Assembly (NCBI RefSeq): GCF_016811995.1
Contig: NZ_CP069159.1
Location: 2,604,001-2,668,000 of the forward strand
Direction of reading: 5' to 3'
Source: Citrobacter sp. R56
Lineage (GTDB): Bacteria > Pseudomonadota > Gammaproteobacteria > Enterobacterales > Enterobacteriaceae
DNA: 64,000 nucleotides
The notes under the pieces were generated by a model, which worked only from the letters and a program-made list of their open reading frames with translations, was not told where the DNA came from and ran no database searches. Shown here piece after piece: positions 39,304 through 48,429 of the stretch. The first letter of the stretch is position 1. Every line of letters begins with the position of its first letter. The position numbers were made by a program, and so were the translations under genes.

Positions 39304-40836
39304 ATGGCTACGATTGATTCCATGAATAAGGACACCACACGTTTGAGCGATGGACCCGACTGGACGTTTGATCTGCTGGATATCTATCTGGCGGAAATAG
39401 ACCGCGTGGCGAAACTCTACAGACTGGACACCTACCCGCACCAAATCGAGGTGATCACCTCCGAACAGATGATGGATGCCTACTCCAGCGTCGGCATGCC
39501 GATCAACTATCCTCACTGGTCGTTTGGCAAAAAATTTATCGAAACCGAGCGACTGTATAAACATGGCCAGCAAGGGTTAGCCTATGAAATCGTGATTAAC
39601 TCTAACCCGTGTATCGCCTATTTAATGGAAGAGAACACCATCACCATGCAGGCGCTGGTGATGGCGCACGCCTGCTATGGGCACAACTCGTTCTTCAAAA
39701 ATAACTACCTGTTCCGCAGTTGGACGGACGCCAGTTCGATTGTCGACTACCTGATTTTCGCGCGGAAATACATTACCGAATGCGAAGAGCGCTACGGTGT
39801 GGATGAGGTGGAAAAACTGCTCGACTCTTGTCACGCACTGATGAACTACGGCGTCGACCGTTACAAACGACCGCAAAAAATCTCCTTACAGGAAGAAAAA
39901 GCCCGACAGAAGAGCCGCGAAGAGTATCTGCAAAGTCAGGTCAATATGCTGTGGCGCACCCTGCCGAAACGCGAGGAAGAGAAAACCATCGCCGAGGCGC
40001 GTCGTTATCCGTCTGAGCCACAGGAAAACCTGCTCTACTTTATGGAGAAAAACGCCCCGCTGCTCGAATCCTGGCAGCGTGAGATCCTGCGTATCGTGCG
40101 TAAGGTGAGCCAGTATTTCTACCCACAGAAACAGACGCAGGTGATGAACGAAGGCTGGGCGACCTTCTGGCATTACACCATCCTCAATCATCTGTACGAT
40201 GAGGGCAAAGTGACCGAACGGTTTATGCTGGAATTTTTGCACAGCCATACCAACGTGGTGTTCCAGCCGCCGTACAACAGTCCGTGGTATAGCGGGATTA
40301 ACCCCTATGCGCTCGGCTTTGCCATGTTCCAGGATATCAAACGTATTTGTCAGTCACCCACCGAAGAGGACAAATACTGGTTCCCGGACATCGCGGGTTC
40401 CGACTGGCTGGAAACGCTCCATTTTGCGATGCGCGACTTTAAAGACGAGAGCTTTATCAGTCAGTTCCTGTCGCCCAAAGTGATGCGTGATTTCCGCTTG
40501 TTCACCGTGCTGGACGACGACAGACACAACTACCTGGAGATTTCGGCGATTCACAATGAAGAGGGGTATCGCGAAATTCGCAACCGTCTCTCCTCGCAGT
40601 ACAACCTGAGCAATCTGGAGCCGAATATTCAGGTCTGGAATGTCGACCTGCGGGGCGATCGCTCTCTGACATTACGCTACATTCCGCACAACCGTGCACC
40701 GCTGGACAAGGGGCGTAAAGAGGTCCTGAAACATGTGCATCGGTTATGGGGGTTTGATGTGATGCTGGAACAACAAAACGAGGACGGTAGCGTCGAGCTT
40801 CTGGAGCGTTGCCCTCCACGCATGAACAGTCTGTAA
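39304..40836 (+). CDS. ycgB: SpoVR-family protein YcgB
   Basis: 510 residues from the ATG at 39304, practically the E. coli YcgB sequence; the 14 codons of further frame are discounted. The SpoVR family has no proven activity. Conserved His/Glu/Cys-bearing stretches are visible, such as ALVMAHACYGHNSFFKNN and VMNEGWATFWHYTILNHL, the latter resembling a metallohydrolase-type motif (E-G-W-A-x3-H). In many bacteria spoVR, prkA (yeaG) and yhbH (yeaH) are neighbours, and all three are in this window, 35 kb apart. Stationary-phase (RpoS) expression is known in E. coli. Confidence 0.95.
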   Translation: MATIDSMNKDTTRLSDGPDWTFDLLDIYLAEIDRVAKLYRLDTYPHQIEVITSEQMMDAYSSVGMPINYPHWSFGKKFIETERLYKHGQQGLAYEIVINSNPCIAYLMEENTITMQALVMAHACYGHNSFFKNNYLFRSWTDASSIVDYLIFARKYITECEERYGVDEVEKLLDSCHALMNYGVDRYKRPQKISLQEEKARQKSREEYLQSQVNMLWRTLPKREEEKTIAEARRYPSEPQENLLYFMEKNAPLLESWQREILRIVRKVSQYFYPQKQTQVMNEGWATFWHYTILNHLYDEGKVTERFMLEFLHSHTNVVFQPPYNSPWYSGINPYALGFAMFQDIKRICQSPTEEDKYWFPDIAGSDWLETLHFAMRDFKDESFISQFLSPKVMRDFRLFTVLDDDRHNYLEISAIHNEEGYREIRNRLSSQYNLSNLEPNIQVWNVDLRGDRSLTLRYIPHNRAPLDKGRKEVLKHVHRLWGFDVMLEQQNEDGSVELLERCPPRMNSL

Positions 40837-40840
40837 AAAA

Positions 40841-40869
40841 AGGCCCCTTCATCATGAAGGGGCCTTTTT
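40841..40869. terminator. Strong terminator between ycgB and fadR
   Basis: AGGCCCCTTCAT and ATGAAGGGGCCT form a perfect 12-bp stem with a one-base centre, flanked by A and T runs on both sides; it serves both convergent genes. Confidence 0.93.
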
Positions 40870-40899
40870 ACTCTTTTCGCCGATGATTCGAAGAGCCGC

Positions 40900-41619
40900 T
40901 TAGCGACCCTGAATCGCTAAATCACCGGGCAGATTTTTCTGCATACGATGCCAGATTTCACCACTGTCATGACCGTAGCGACGCACCGTTTCATAAACCT
41001 GATCGTGAGAGCCTTGCTCACACAGCGTTGACAGCTTGTGGTAAAACGCCAGCGCCAGGCTGCGCGCTTCAGGATTCGCGAAATAGTGACGACCAATGCG
41101 GGTGTACAGCCCTTTCATCCCATTAATAATCAGACCATAAATGGGGTTACCGGAGGCAAACGCCAGACCACGGAAAATGTTGTAGTCCAGATCGGCGAAC
41201 GCATCGGCGTGATCGGCCACTTCGTTTGCCGTCGCCAGCACTTCTTGTGCTTTCTCCGGATGTTGACGAAGCGCTGTGCGGATAAAGATGGTGGAAATGT
41301 TGGTACGCACCGACAGCAAATTATCGATCAGCTGCGGGACACTCTCGTGATCGAGTCGCGCGAGCGTCTCGAGAATATTAAGTCCGGACGTTTCCCAGAA
41401 ATTATTCACCTTCGTCGGTTTGCCGTGCTGAATGGTCAACCAACCGTCTCGCGCCAGACGCTGCAACACTTCACGTAATGTGGTACGCGTTACCCCGATA
41501 AGCTCGGAGAGTTCACGTTCTGCAGGCAAGATAGTGCCGGGTGGGAAGCGGTTATTCCAGATACTTTCAATAATGTACTCTTCCGCGAAACCCGCCGGGC
41601 TCTGCGCCTTAATGACCAT
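40900..41619 (-). CDS. fadR: FadR, fatty-acid metabolism regulator
   Basis: 239 residues from the ATG at 41619; twenty codons of upstream frame are ignored. N-terminal GntR winged helix ([31 protein letters not shown]), C-terminal FCD-like acyl-CoA-binding domain. FadR represses fad genes and activates fabA/fabB; long-chain acyl-CoA releases it from DNA. A FadR operator is visible upstream of fadD in this window (60982). Confidence 0.97.
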   Translation of the reverse strand: MVIKAQSPAGFAEEYIIESIWNNRFPPGTILPAERELSELIGVTRTTLREVLQRLARDGWLTIQHGKPTKVNNFWETSGLNILETLARLDHESVPQLIDNLLSVRTNISTIFIRTALRQHPEKAQEVLATANEVADHADAFADLDYNIFRGLAFASGNPIYGLIINGMKGLYTRIGRHYFANPEARSLALAFYHKLSTLCEQGSHDQVYETVRRYGHDSGEIWHRMQKNLPGDLAIQGR

Positions 41620-41843
41620 AGTGAGATTTCCATTACACAGCAAAACATAGTTGCACTCATCATACCAGACGGGTTTCATGGCTGATAGCGGACAAAATAA
41701 AGAAAAAAGGGATCAAGGCTTCATTTTCTGCATTTCCCGATTCCACACTCTTTGCAGAAGGACTTGCCTGCGCGCGCCCCTGCCCGTAAGCTTTGCGCCT
41801 TACATAAAAACGCCATTTCATAATTTACGGTAAGGGAAACTGC

Positions 41844-43385
41844 ATGGAGATCTCCTGGGGGCGCGCATTGTGGCGCAACTTCTTAGGCCAGTCACCAGAC
41901 TGGTATAAACTCGCACTCATTATCTTCTTAATCGTCAACCCACTGATATTTATCATCAACCCGTTTGTTGCTGGGTGGTTGTTGGTCGCTGAGTTTATTT
42001 TTACGCTGGCAATGGCGCTGAAATGCTACCCGCTGCTGCCCGGTGGATTACTGGCGATCGAAGCCGTAATCATCGGTATGACCAGCGCCTCACACGTCCG
42101 TGAAGAGATTGCCGCCAATCTTGAGGTACTGTTGCTGCTGATGTTCATGGTGGCGGGTATCTATTTTATGAAGCAGCTTCTGCTGTTCATTTTTACCCGG
42201 CTGTTGCTCAATATCCGCTCCAAAACCATCCTGTCGCTCGCCTTTTGTCTTGCGGCGGCATTCCTCTCAGCCTTCCTCGACGCCTTAACCGTGGTGGCCG
42301 TGGTGATCAGCGTTGCCGTCGGTTTTTACGGTATTTATCACCGCGTTGCCTCAGCACGCGGGGAAGATAACGACCTGCTTGACGACAGCCACATCGACCA
42401 ACACTACAAAACCGTGCTGGAGCAGTTTCGCGGATTCTTGCGCAGTTTGATGATGCACGCTGGTGTGGGCACCGCATTAGGCGGCGTGATGACCATGGTG
42501 GGCGAACCGCAAAACCTGATCATCGCCAAAGCCGCAGGCTGGCATTTTGGCGACTTCTTCCTGCGCATGTCGCCCGTCACCGTACCGGTACTCTTTTGCG
42601 GCTTATTAACCTGCGCACTGGTAGAGAAAATGCGCTGGTTTGGCTACGGCGAAACCTTGCCAGAAAAAGTGCGCGGCATCCTGCAAGAGTTTGACGATCA
42701 AAGTCGCAAGCAACGTACTCGTCAGGATAAGCTCAACCTGATTGTACAAACCATTATCGGTATCTGGTTGGTTATCGCACTGGCATTGCATCTGGCGGAA
42801 GTGGGATTAATTGGTCTGTCGGTTATTATCCTGGCGACTTCGCTGACCGGCGTCACCGATGAACATGCCATTGGTAAAGCGTTCACCGAGTCGCTGCCGT
42901 TTACCGCACTGCTGACCGTATTCTTTGCGGTAGTCGCGGTCATTATCGATCAGCACCTGTTCGCCCCGATCATTCAGTTCGTTTTACAGGCGCCTGAGCA
43001 TACGCAATTAAGGCTGTTCTACCTTTTCAACGGGCTGCTTTCTTCTATTTCCGATAACGTCTTTGTGGGAACGATTTATATCAACGAAGCCAAAGCGGCA
43101 ATGGAAAGTGGCATTGTTAGCTTGAATCAGTATGAGTTACTGGCCGTCGCCATCAATACCGGCACCAACCTGCCTTCTGTTGCGACACCGAATGGCCAGG
43201 CGGCATTTTTGTTCCTGCTGACCTCGGCACTGGCTCCCCTCATTCGTCTTTCCTATGGCCGGATGGTCTGGATGGCGCTGCCGTATACGATAGTACTGAC
43301 CCTGGTCGGTTTATTCTGCATTGAATATACGTTAACGCCAGTAACAGAATGGATGACGCAATTAGGCTGGTTGGCTACACTTTAA
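41844..43385 (+). CDS. nhaB: Na+/H+ antiporter NhaB
   Basis: 513 residues, E. coli length, with about 12 membrane segments. It matches NhaB throughout (for example [33 protein letters not shown]). It exports sodium in exchange for protons across the inner membrane. It is divergent from fadR with a 224-bp gap, and ends in a terminator. Confidence 0.96.
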   Translation: MEISWGRALWRNFLGQSPDWYKLALIIFLIVNPLIFIINPFVAGWLLVAEFIFTLAMALKCYPLLPGGLLAIEAVIIGMTSASHVREEIAANLEVLLLLMFMVAGIYFMKQLLLFIFTRLLLNIRSKTILSLAFCLAAAFLSAFLDALTVVAVVISVAVGFYGIYHRVASARGEDNDLLDDSHIDQHYKTVLEQFRGFLRSLMMHAGVGTALGGVMTMVGEPQNLIIAKAAGWHFGDFFLRMSPVTVPVLFCGLLTCALVEKMRWFGYGETLPEKVRGILQEFDDQSRKQRTRQDKLNLIVQTIIGIWLVIALALHLAEVGLIGLSVIILATSLTGVTDEHAIGKAFTESLPFTALLTVFFAVVAVIIDQHLFAPIIQFVLQAPEHTQLRLFYLFNGLLSSISDNVFVGTIYINEAKAAMESGIVSLNQYELLAVAINTGTNLPSVATPNGQAAFLFLLTSALAPLIRLSYGRMVWMALPYTIVLTLVGLFCIEYTLTPVTEWMTQLGWLATL

Positions 43386-43392
43386 TAACAAT

Positions 43393-43427
43393 AAACCGAG
43401 CAAATCACTGCTCGGTTTCACTTTTTG
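43393..43427 (+). terminator. Terminator after nhaB
   Basis: AAACCGAGC (43393) pairs with GCTCGGTTT (43410-43418), followed by CACTTTTT. Confidence 0.85.
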
Positions 43428-43529
43428 CATGATAATTATCCAATTACACTTTATTTCATTTTCCGCTAGTGGCGTGAAAATTGAATTGGTTTACACTGCC
43501 GACTCTACGCATGTTGCAGGGAAATTATT

Positions 43530-44060
43530 ATGTTACGATTTTTGAACCAGTGCTCACGGGGTCGGGGCGCATGGTTACTGATGGCGTTAACCGCACTGGC
43601 GCTTGAAATGGTGGCGCTATGGTTCCAGCATGTCATGCTGCTTAAGCCTTGCGTCCTGTGCATTTATGAACGTTGCGCGTTATTCGGCATTATGGGTGCG
43701 GGTCTGGTTGGCGCGATTGCGCCGAAAACACCGTTACGCTATGTGGCACTGGTGATTTGGATTTACAGCGCATGGCGCGGCCTGCAGCTGGCGTATGAAC
43801 ACACCATGATCCAACTTCATCCTTCGCCATTCATGACCTGTGATTTTATGGCGCGTTTCCCGAGCTGGCTGCCTCTGGACAAATGGCTGCCGCAGGTGTT
43901 CGTCGCTTATGGTGATTGCGCACAGCGTCAGTGGGAGTTTTTGACGCTGGAAATGCCGCAGTGGCTATTGGGGATTTTTGCCGCGTATCTCGTCGTGGCC
44001 GTTCTGGTGGTCATTGCCCAGCCGTTTAAGCCTAAAAAGCGCGATCTGTTCGGTCGATAA
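43530..44060 (+). CDS. dsbB: Disulfide-bond oxidoreductase DsbB
   Basis: 176 residues with four membrane helices. All four catalytic cysteines are at the E. coli positions: C41 and C44 (CVLC), C104 and C130. DsbB reoxidises periplasmic DsbA and passes electrons to quinone. It stands 144 bp after nhaB with its own leader. Confidence 0.97.
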   Translation: MLRFLNQCSRGRGAWLLMALTALALEMVALWFQHVMLLKPCVLCIYERCALFGIMGAGLVGAIAPKTPLRYVALVIWIYSAWRGLQLAYEHTMIQLHPSPFMTCDFMARFPSWLPLDKWLPQVFVAYGDCAQRQWEFLTLEMPQWLLGIFAAYLVVAVLVVIAQPFKPKKRDLFGR

Positions 44061-44156
44061 CATAAAACGCTCTTGTGGAGCGCTGAGTGTGATGACAACG
44101 AACATCATCTCAGAATCAGCGATTAACGCTAAAACAGACTGGGCAAGATAAGATTC

Positions 44157-44178
44157 AACCCGACTAACGTCGGGTTTT
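44157..44178 (+). terminator. Terminator about 100 bp after dsbB
   Basis: ACCCGAC and GTCGGGT form a 7-bp stem with TTTTCTT after it on the plus strand. It ends the dsbB transcript or separates it from the convergent small gene. Confidence 0.75.
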
Positions 44179-44190
44179 CTTGCACATCAC

Positions 44191-44436
44191 TTAGTACTTG
44201 ATATCACGAGCCTGATCGCGCCCTTCCTGTTTATTCTGGCGATGATCCTGGCGGCAATCAGCATTACCGACAACACCATTACGGCATTCCTGCTTAATTT
44301 CACGGGATTCCTGACGCGTATCCTGGCGAACTTCCCTGGCATCACGGCGCTCACCAGCCTGCTGGGTTTCAGCCTGCGCGGGAACAATGGTCATCAGGGA
44401 CGTGGCAGCCAGCAGCATCAACGCAAACTTCTTCAT
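44191..44436 (-). CDS. Small secreted Arg/Gln-rich protein, unrecognised
   Basis: 81 residues from the ATG at 44436 (GAGGG six bases before). A clear signal peptide ends V-P-A-Q-A, and the mature 59 residues are very rich in Arg, Gln, Glu and Asp with repeated R-(E/Q/D)-x units and two Cys (in KQECRNG and NADCRQD) that could pair. I know no function for it. It should be periplasmic, helical and strongly charged; a nucleic-acid, metal or polymer binder is conceivable but not shown. It is not at this site in E. coli K-12. Confidence 0.7.
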   Translation of the reverse strand: MKKFALMLLAATSLMTIVPAQAETQQAGERRDAREVRQDTRQESREIKQECRNGVVGNADCRQDHRQNKQEGRDQARDIKY

Positions 44437-44590
44437 TATCAACCCTCTAAATATTCATCACGCCTCTACGACGTTCTAAAATTATAGGTTTAAGACATAT
44501 TTTTTTGCTTGATGGAAAGTGCTGGCTTTTGCCGTTTTTATCTTACCTCTTCAATCCTCTATGAAAATAAATTGCCACAAAATATAACCA

Positions 44591-45010
44591 TTAAAACCGG
44601 CCATTTTTGGGCCGCAGATGCCCCAGTGCGATAAGGTAAACGCTGCTGATTAAAAGCAATCCGGCAACGGCTATCATCCAGTAAATTTCATTTGGGGCAG
44701 GACTGAAGATGAGATTGCCGTCTGCATCATCCGGATAGTTGAGCAGTGACCCGATACCGGCAATCACCTGAATGGCACTGGCGCACAATAACGCCACTCT
44801 GGCCCCTGCAAAGCGGGTCAGGATGGTCGCGACCAAACCAGCGGTGGTCAGCAGCCAACCGCCTAAACACATCAGGACCAAAAACATTCCGCCAAATAAT
44901 GTCCCTCCCACCTCTCGCGGTGTTATCAGCAGGATACCGAAAAATGACTGCACACCGAGCAGGAGGAGTGCCGCTATTCCGCAGAATACGTAATAGATCA
45001 GGTGATTCAT
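44591..45010 (-). CDS. Four-helix inner-membrane protein, unrecognised
   Basis: 139 residues with four hydrophobic segments (about 4-26, 36-64, 70-90 and 108-128) joined by short loops. No motif is recognised. No ribosome site better than GAGGCGC lies before the ATG at 45010. It is separated by 154 bp of AT-rich DNA from the small secreted gene downstream. Membrane location is clear; role unknown. Confidence 0.65.
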   Translation of the reverse strand: MNHLIYYVFCGIAALLLLGVQSFFGILLITPREVGGTLFGGMFLVLMCLGGWLLTTAGLVATILTRFAGARVALLCASAIQVIAGIGSLLNYPDDADGNLIFSPAPNEIYWMIAVAGLLLISSVYLIALGHLRPKNGRF

Positions 45011-45071
45011 TGCGCCTCATTAAACAATTAATAATGACCTTATTATACGGGCTAACGGGTAAGCGAAAATA

Positions 45072-45116
45072 CCTTTTACTTCAGGCACTAACGGTGCCCA
45101 TTCGGGTTTATTGAGG
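45072..45116. repeat. Direct repeat copy 1 (copy of the ycgN 3' end)
   Basis: This 45-base segment aligns without gaps with 45946-45990, which spans the end of ycgN: the first 8 bases are identical, the middle 16 match at 9 positions, and the last 21 match at 20. On the minus strand it still encodes LNKPEWA, the ycgN C-terminus, but the stop codon is lost. Confidence 0.75.
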
Positions 45117-45230
45117 CCCGGCAGCAGTAAAAAATGAGAGTACGTAGAGTGACCGATTGGGAGGAAGTTGCCGATCGTGCTGTGCTACCTTGACCCGCGT
45201 GCATTGCTGGGCAATCATCGGCAAATCTCC

Positions 45231-45272
45231 ACGCGTACCGCTGTTTGAGAACAACAGAGGTACGCGTTTTTA
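45231..45272 (+). terminator. Orphan intrinsic terminator
   Basis: ACGCGTACC (45231-45239) pairs with GGTACGCGT (45259-45267), with an inner CTGTT/AACAG stem, followed by TTTTATTTAT. No coding gene on the plus strand ends before it; the nearest upstream plus-strand gene is dsbB, which has its own terminator. It may end an unannotated small RNA. Confidence 0.78.
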
Positions 45273-45297
45273 TTTATCTATGATGTCTGTTTGAACA

Positions 45298-45320
45298 GGC
45301 TCATGCGCTATGCATGAGCC
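45298..45320 (+). promoter_or_regulatory. Leader hairpin before the secreted Asp/Lys-rich gene
   Basis: GGCTCATG (45298-45305) and CATGAGCC (45313-45320) form an 8-bp stem, 18 bases before the start codon and just ahead of the ribosome site. It could affect translation. Confidence 0.5.
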
Positions 45321-45338
45321 CATTATTTGAGGTTATTA

Positions 45339-45698
45339 ATGAAAAATACTGCACTGCTGCTCTCCCTACTGATGACAGCGCCTGCCCTGGCAGACGTCAG
45401 CATCAATTCCGATGGTATTCGGGTCAGTATGGATCGAGAAGACGAGATCAATGAGTGGAAAAATAAGCACAAGAATGAGTGCTCATCAGTCACCATCGGC
45501 GGCGTCAAAGTGACCAGCGACGGTTGTAGCGACGGCAAGAACAAAGAGAACCGCAGCGTCCACGGCGACAACAACCCTGGCAAGGGGCACGACAAAAACA
45601 AGAACAAATATGATGACGATGATGACTATAACGTCAAGGTCGAGCACTATGATGCTGACTCCACAAAAGGCAAAGGCAAGAGTAAGCAAAACAAATAA
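45339..45698 (+). CDS. Secreted Asp/Lys/Asn-rich protein, unrecognised
   Basis: 119 residues from the ATG at 45339 (GAGG six bases before); a TTG four codons upstream is ignored. A signal peptide ends A-P-A-L-A. The mature part has a short ordered-looking segment with two Cys (NECSSVTIGGVKVTSDGC, likely a disulfide) and then an extremely hydrophilic tail of Lys, Asn, Asp and Gly with a run of five Asp (about 93-97), ending KGKGKSKQNK. The acidic cluster could bind calcium, an inference only. It lies inside the segment bounded by the ycgN direct repeat, which suggests gain by transfer or duplication. Confidence 0.68.
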   Translation: MKNTALLLSLLMTAPALADVSINSDGIRVSMDREDEINEWKNKHKNECSSVTIGGVKVTSDGCSDGKNKENRSVHGDNNPGKGHDKNKNKYDDDDDYNVKVEHYDADSTKGKGKSKQNK

Positions 45699-45766
45699 AA
45701 TGTATTCGCTCAGACCTGAACTGACAGCTGCTGGTTATTAACCCGTGACCCGTCGCTCCTCGCCCA

Positions 45767-45943
45767 ATGCGGGCGGGGAGTCGTCACAGCGAGAAAATCA
45801 TATCAATCGAGACACACTTCGGCACTGAGGATGTACAGCGAGATGGGCAATGGATGACAGACAATAATACCAATCAACTGCTGAACGCAGATTTAGGCGA
45901 TGATGCCCCATCTGCGCCCCACGCACAAAACAGCAAGCAATAA
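45767..45943 (+). other. Short open frame, possible gene remnant
   Basis: A 58-codon frame with GC-normal codons ends just before direct repeat copy 2 (the last residues are PHAQNSKQ). No ribosome site precedes the ATG. It may be a C-terminal remnant of a lost gene or a chance frame. Confidence 0.22.
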
Positions 45944-45945
45944 CG

Positions 45946-45990
45946 CCTTTTACCTCAACAACTTACTGAGCCCATTCGGGTTTGTTGAGG
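45946..45990. repeat. Direct repeat copy 2 (authentic ycgN 3' end)
   Basis: The partner of 45072-45116, overlapping the last 28 bases of ycgN and 17 bases beyond its stop. The two copies bound an 829-bp segment that holds the secreted Asp/Lys-rich gene. Confidence 0.75.
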
Positions 45991-46424
45991 ATATGATCCT
46001 GCCAGTCCAAAACTTCGGACTCTTTCACCGCAATATGGCGCACAGAAATACGCTCACCGTGCATGGCGGATTTTGAACCGGCCACCAGCGGGTGCCAGTC
46101 CGGTAATCCCTTCCCTTCGGCCAATAACCGATAGGCGCAGGTCATTGGCAACCATTCAAAGGTCGGAAGATTATCGCGGGTAAGTTTGATGCAATCGGGT
46201 TCGTACTCGAAACGACGTTCGTAGTTACGACACTGGCAGGTTTTGATGTTTAGCTGACGGCAGGCGACGTTGGTGAAATAAATTTCATCGGTGTCTTCAT
46301 CCATTAATTTATGCAGGCAGCATTGACCACAGCCATCGCATAACGACTCCCACTCAGCATCGGTCATGTCGTCCAGGGATTTACGTTGCCAGAAAGGTAA
46401 GTCGTTCATTCGGGTATCCGCCAT
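45963..46424 (-). CDS. ycgN: YcgN, UPF0153/YkgJ-type cysteine-cluster protein
   Basis: 153 residues from the ATG at 46424, the E. coli length; the frame runs 15 codons further. A cysteine cluster CDGCGQCC (C29, C32, C35, C36) and later [17 protein letters not shown] and EPDCIKL suggest binding of Zn or Fe-S, as annotated for the family; the role is unknown. The C-terminus LNKPEWAQ is duplicated 0.9 kb downstream (45072). Confidence 0.92.
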   Translation of the reverse strand: MADTRMNDLPFWQRKSLDDMTDAEWESLCDGCGQCCLHKLMDEDTDEIYFTNVACRQLNIKTCQCRNYERRFEYEPDCIKLTRDNLPTFEWLPMTCAYRLLAEGKGLPDWHPLVAGSKSAMHGERISVRHIAVKESEVLDWQDHILNKPEWAQ

Positions 46425-46501
46425 TGCAATAAAGCTGCACCTTATAACCAGTCTGGCAGGCTGATGCAAGTTTTGCCGCCCAAAAAGGCGGCAAGCAGAG
46501 A

Positions 46502-47161
46502 TTACAACACCCGGGTGGTCAGCGTTTGACCATTAAAACTGACGGTCAGCTCATCACCACTGTGTAACGGTCCCACCCCTTCCGGCGTGCCGGTCAGCAC
46601 CACATCACCGGCTTTCAGCGTGAAAAATTTACTCATATAGGCAATCAGCGGAATAATCGGGTGGATCATATCCGCCGTCGTGCCGTGCTGACGCATTTCG
46701 CCGTTAATGCTCAGGCTGAGCATGGTGTTCTGCGGGTCATCCTTAAACTCGGCCACCGGAATAAACCCGGACAGCGGGCATGAGTTATCAAATCCCTTCG
46801 CTTTCTCCCAGGGTTGCCCGGCCTTTTTCATTTTCCCCTGAATATCACGCAACGTGAGATCAAGCGCGACACCGTAACCGGCAATGGCTTTACGCACATG
46901 ATCTTCCGTTGCCTGTCGTAGCGTCGCGCCAATCAATACCGCCAGTTCGACTTCGTGGTGCACAGACCCCATGTTTGCAGGGATCGCCAGCGGCTGGCGC
47001 AAATCACACAATGCGGTTTCTGGTTTAATGAAAAGTACCGGTTCTTCCGGCGTCGCGCTGCCCATCTCCTTAATATGCTTTGCATAATTACTGCCTACGC
47101 AAACCACTTTACTCACTGGGTAATCAAGCAGAGCACCTTGCCAATTATGGTGTTGATACAT
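46502..47161 (-). CDS. ycgM: FAH-fold hydrolase/isomerase YcgM
   Basis: 219 residues, E. coli length. Fumarylacetoacetate-hydrolase fold with the metal ligands E70 and E72 (HHEVELAV) and D101 (ALDLTLRD). Family members act on 2-oxo acids; an oxaloacetate tautomerase or decarboxylase role is proposed for close homologs (FAHD1 group). AGGGGAA precedes the start. ycgL, ycgM and ycgN run in the same direction with gaps of about 70 bp. Confidence 0.93.
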   Translation of the reverse strand: MYQHHNWQGALLDYPVSKVVCVGSNYAKHIKEMGSATPEEPVLFIKPETALCDLRQPLAIPANMGSVHHEVELAVLIGATLRQATEDHVRKAIAGYGVALDLTLRDIQGKMKKAGQPWEKAKGFDNSCPLSGFIPVAEFKDDPQNTMLSLSINGEMRQHGTTADMIHPIIPLIAYMSKFFTLKAGDVVLTGTPEGVGPLHSGDELTVSFNGQTLTTRVL

Positions 47162-47230
47162 TATTTTCCCCTAACGTAATCGTGGACTTCAGGAACTGCA
47201 TCGACGAGGTATGACGCGGCCGGATACAGT

Positions 47231-47557
47231 TTAACGTTTAGCGTCTGATTTATTTTCTCCGGCTACCGAAAGATGCTGTTTCAGTAAATTTTCCGGCGGC
47301 GGCGGCAGTTGTAAATAATAGCCCTGTTCAGCAAGCGCCTGTTTTACTTTATCAAGATCGGCGTTAGCGAGTTTTTTACGCCCATCGAGAGGCAGGATCA
47401 TCGCAAGCTGTGGCTGACCGAATCCCTTCAGCAGTTCTTCAGGAACCCGTGAGAAATCGTCTTTTTTTTCGACATATAAATAGGTCTGGTCACGCTTAGT
47501 ACTTCTGTAGATCACACAAAACATACATTTACTCTTTTTAATGCGTAATTTCGACAT
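47231..47557 (-). CDS. ycgL: YcgL, small conserved protein
   Basis: 108 residues, nearly the E. coli YcgL sequence from [12 protein letters not shown] onward, with [12 protein letters not shown] near the end. Function unknown. Two starts are possible: ATG 47557 (108 residues, weak ribosome site) or ATG 47524 (97 residues, GAGTAA upstream). Confidence 0.92.
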   Translation of the reverse strand: MSKLRIKKSKCMFCVIYRSTKRDQTYLYVEKKDDFSRVPEELLKGFGQPQLAMILPLDGRKKLANADLDKVKQALAEQGYYLQLPPPPENLLKQHLSVAGENKSDAKR

Positions 47558-47981
47558 ACGCTAACATCAATCAAACCCGCCCCACAAGCCAGCTGCCTCA
47601 GTTTTGAGGTGCAGATTTTCGCATCCCGTCACTATTTTTGTCTGTCCTGTGGCACAAACCTGTCACATTCCTTTGAAGAGGATCGTCATCACCCGGAAGT
47701 GGCACCGAGCCTGGTGGTTGCGATTGCATTGCTTGCCAGTATAGCTTCTGCTGGTTTTCACACTGGTGGAGCTGCATGTGGCACATGAACGCCTCAATCT
47801 CGCTTCCTTGTGTCTACCTATGGCAGCCGCCAGAACCGCATCCACCGTAAACGTCGCACTGTCGGGTTTCCATGTCGACGATAGTGGCGCGCTCGCCTGC
47901 CGCGTTGAATCTGGTGATTAGGTTATCGGCTTTGCGTTTGAACTGGCTATAAGCGACCCCTGGTATCAGATGTTGACCGTG
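47558..47981. other. Non-coding stretch with no recognised gene
   Basis: 424 bp between ycgL and the integrase relic. The longest frames (about 60 codons on the minus strand) lack ribosome sites and resemblance to known proteins. The part after 47921 stays open in the integrase frame (reading FELAISDPWYQ), so some of it is probably also phage debris. Confidence 0.5.
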
Positions 47982-48251
47982 ATGACTTCAGTCAGGCAAC
48001 GAAAAAAAGCAAAGATCTCCTACTTCCGTTTTAATGACCTAAGACCCGCTTGGGTAAGTTGGCATCTTCAGAACGGAACCCCGTTAGTGATGTTAAAAGA
48101 AATGGGCGGATAGCAAACGCTGGAAATGGTGAAAAAATACACTTCCCTGGGTGCCGAACATTTAAACAAATTCGTAGGTTCTGTCACGTTTTTGGCACAT
48201 GAAAATGAGCTTGATATGAGAGGGGAATTGAAAAATGCAGCATCACATTGA
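47982..48251 (+). pseudogene. Decayed phage integrase (tyrosine recombinase), C-terminal fragment
   Basis: The reading frame shows the ending of a P4-type/lambdoid integrase: FNDLRPAWVSWHLQNGTPL, LKEMGG-stop-QTLEMVKKYTSLG, EHLNKF. In intact enzymes the first block reads HDLRHTWASW; here both His are lost (N and P) while the Arg stays. The Trp of GGW is a TAG stop at 48111-48113. The catalytic Tyr is retained in KKYTSL. N-terminal parts are missing, so the gene is dead. It marks a former prophage or island between ycgL and minC. Confidence 0.85.
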
Positions 48252-48429
48252 CAGATAAAGGTTTTTTTGAAAAACGGTGAGTTAACTCTATTTAAGATAA
48301 GTAGACTTTTATTATGAATTAACGGGATGGTGACTTGCCTCAATATAATACTGACTATAACATGCCTTCTGGACTTCGGAATATCACTCCGCACTGGAGA
48401 TGATAAATAGCAAATTGAGTAAGGCCAGG
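48252..48429 (+). promoter_or_regulatory. minC upstream region
   Basis: 178 bp, AT-rich; must contain the minCDE promoter. TTGACA lies near 48249 and TTAAGATAA near 48291; I cannot choose a promoter with certainty. Confidence 0.35.

Noticed and set aside
47598-47845. Minus-strand frames of about 60 codons between ycgL and minC
   Set aside because: Two overlapping frames with stops nearby, no ribosome site and no similarity I recognise; at best remnant DNA.
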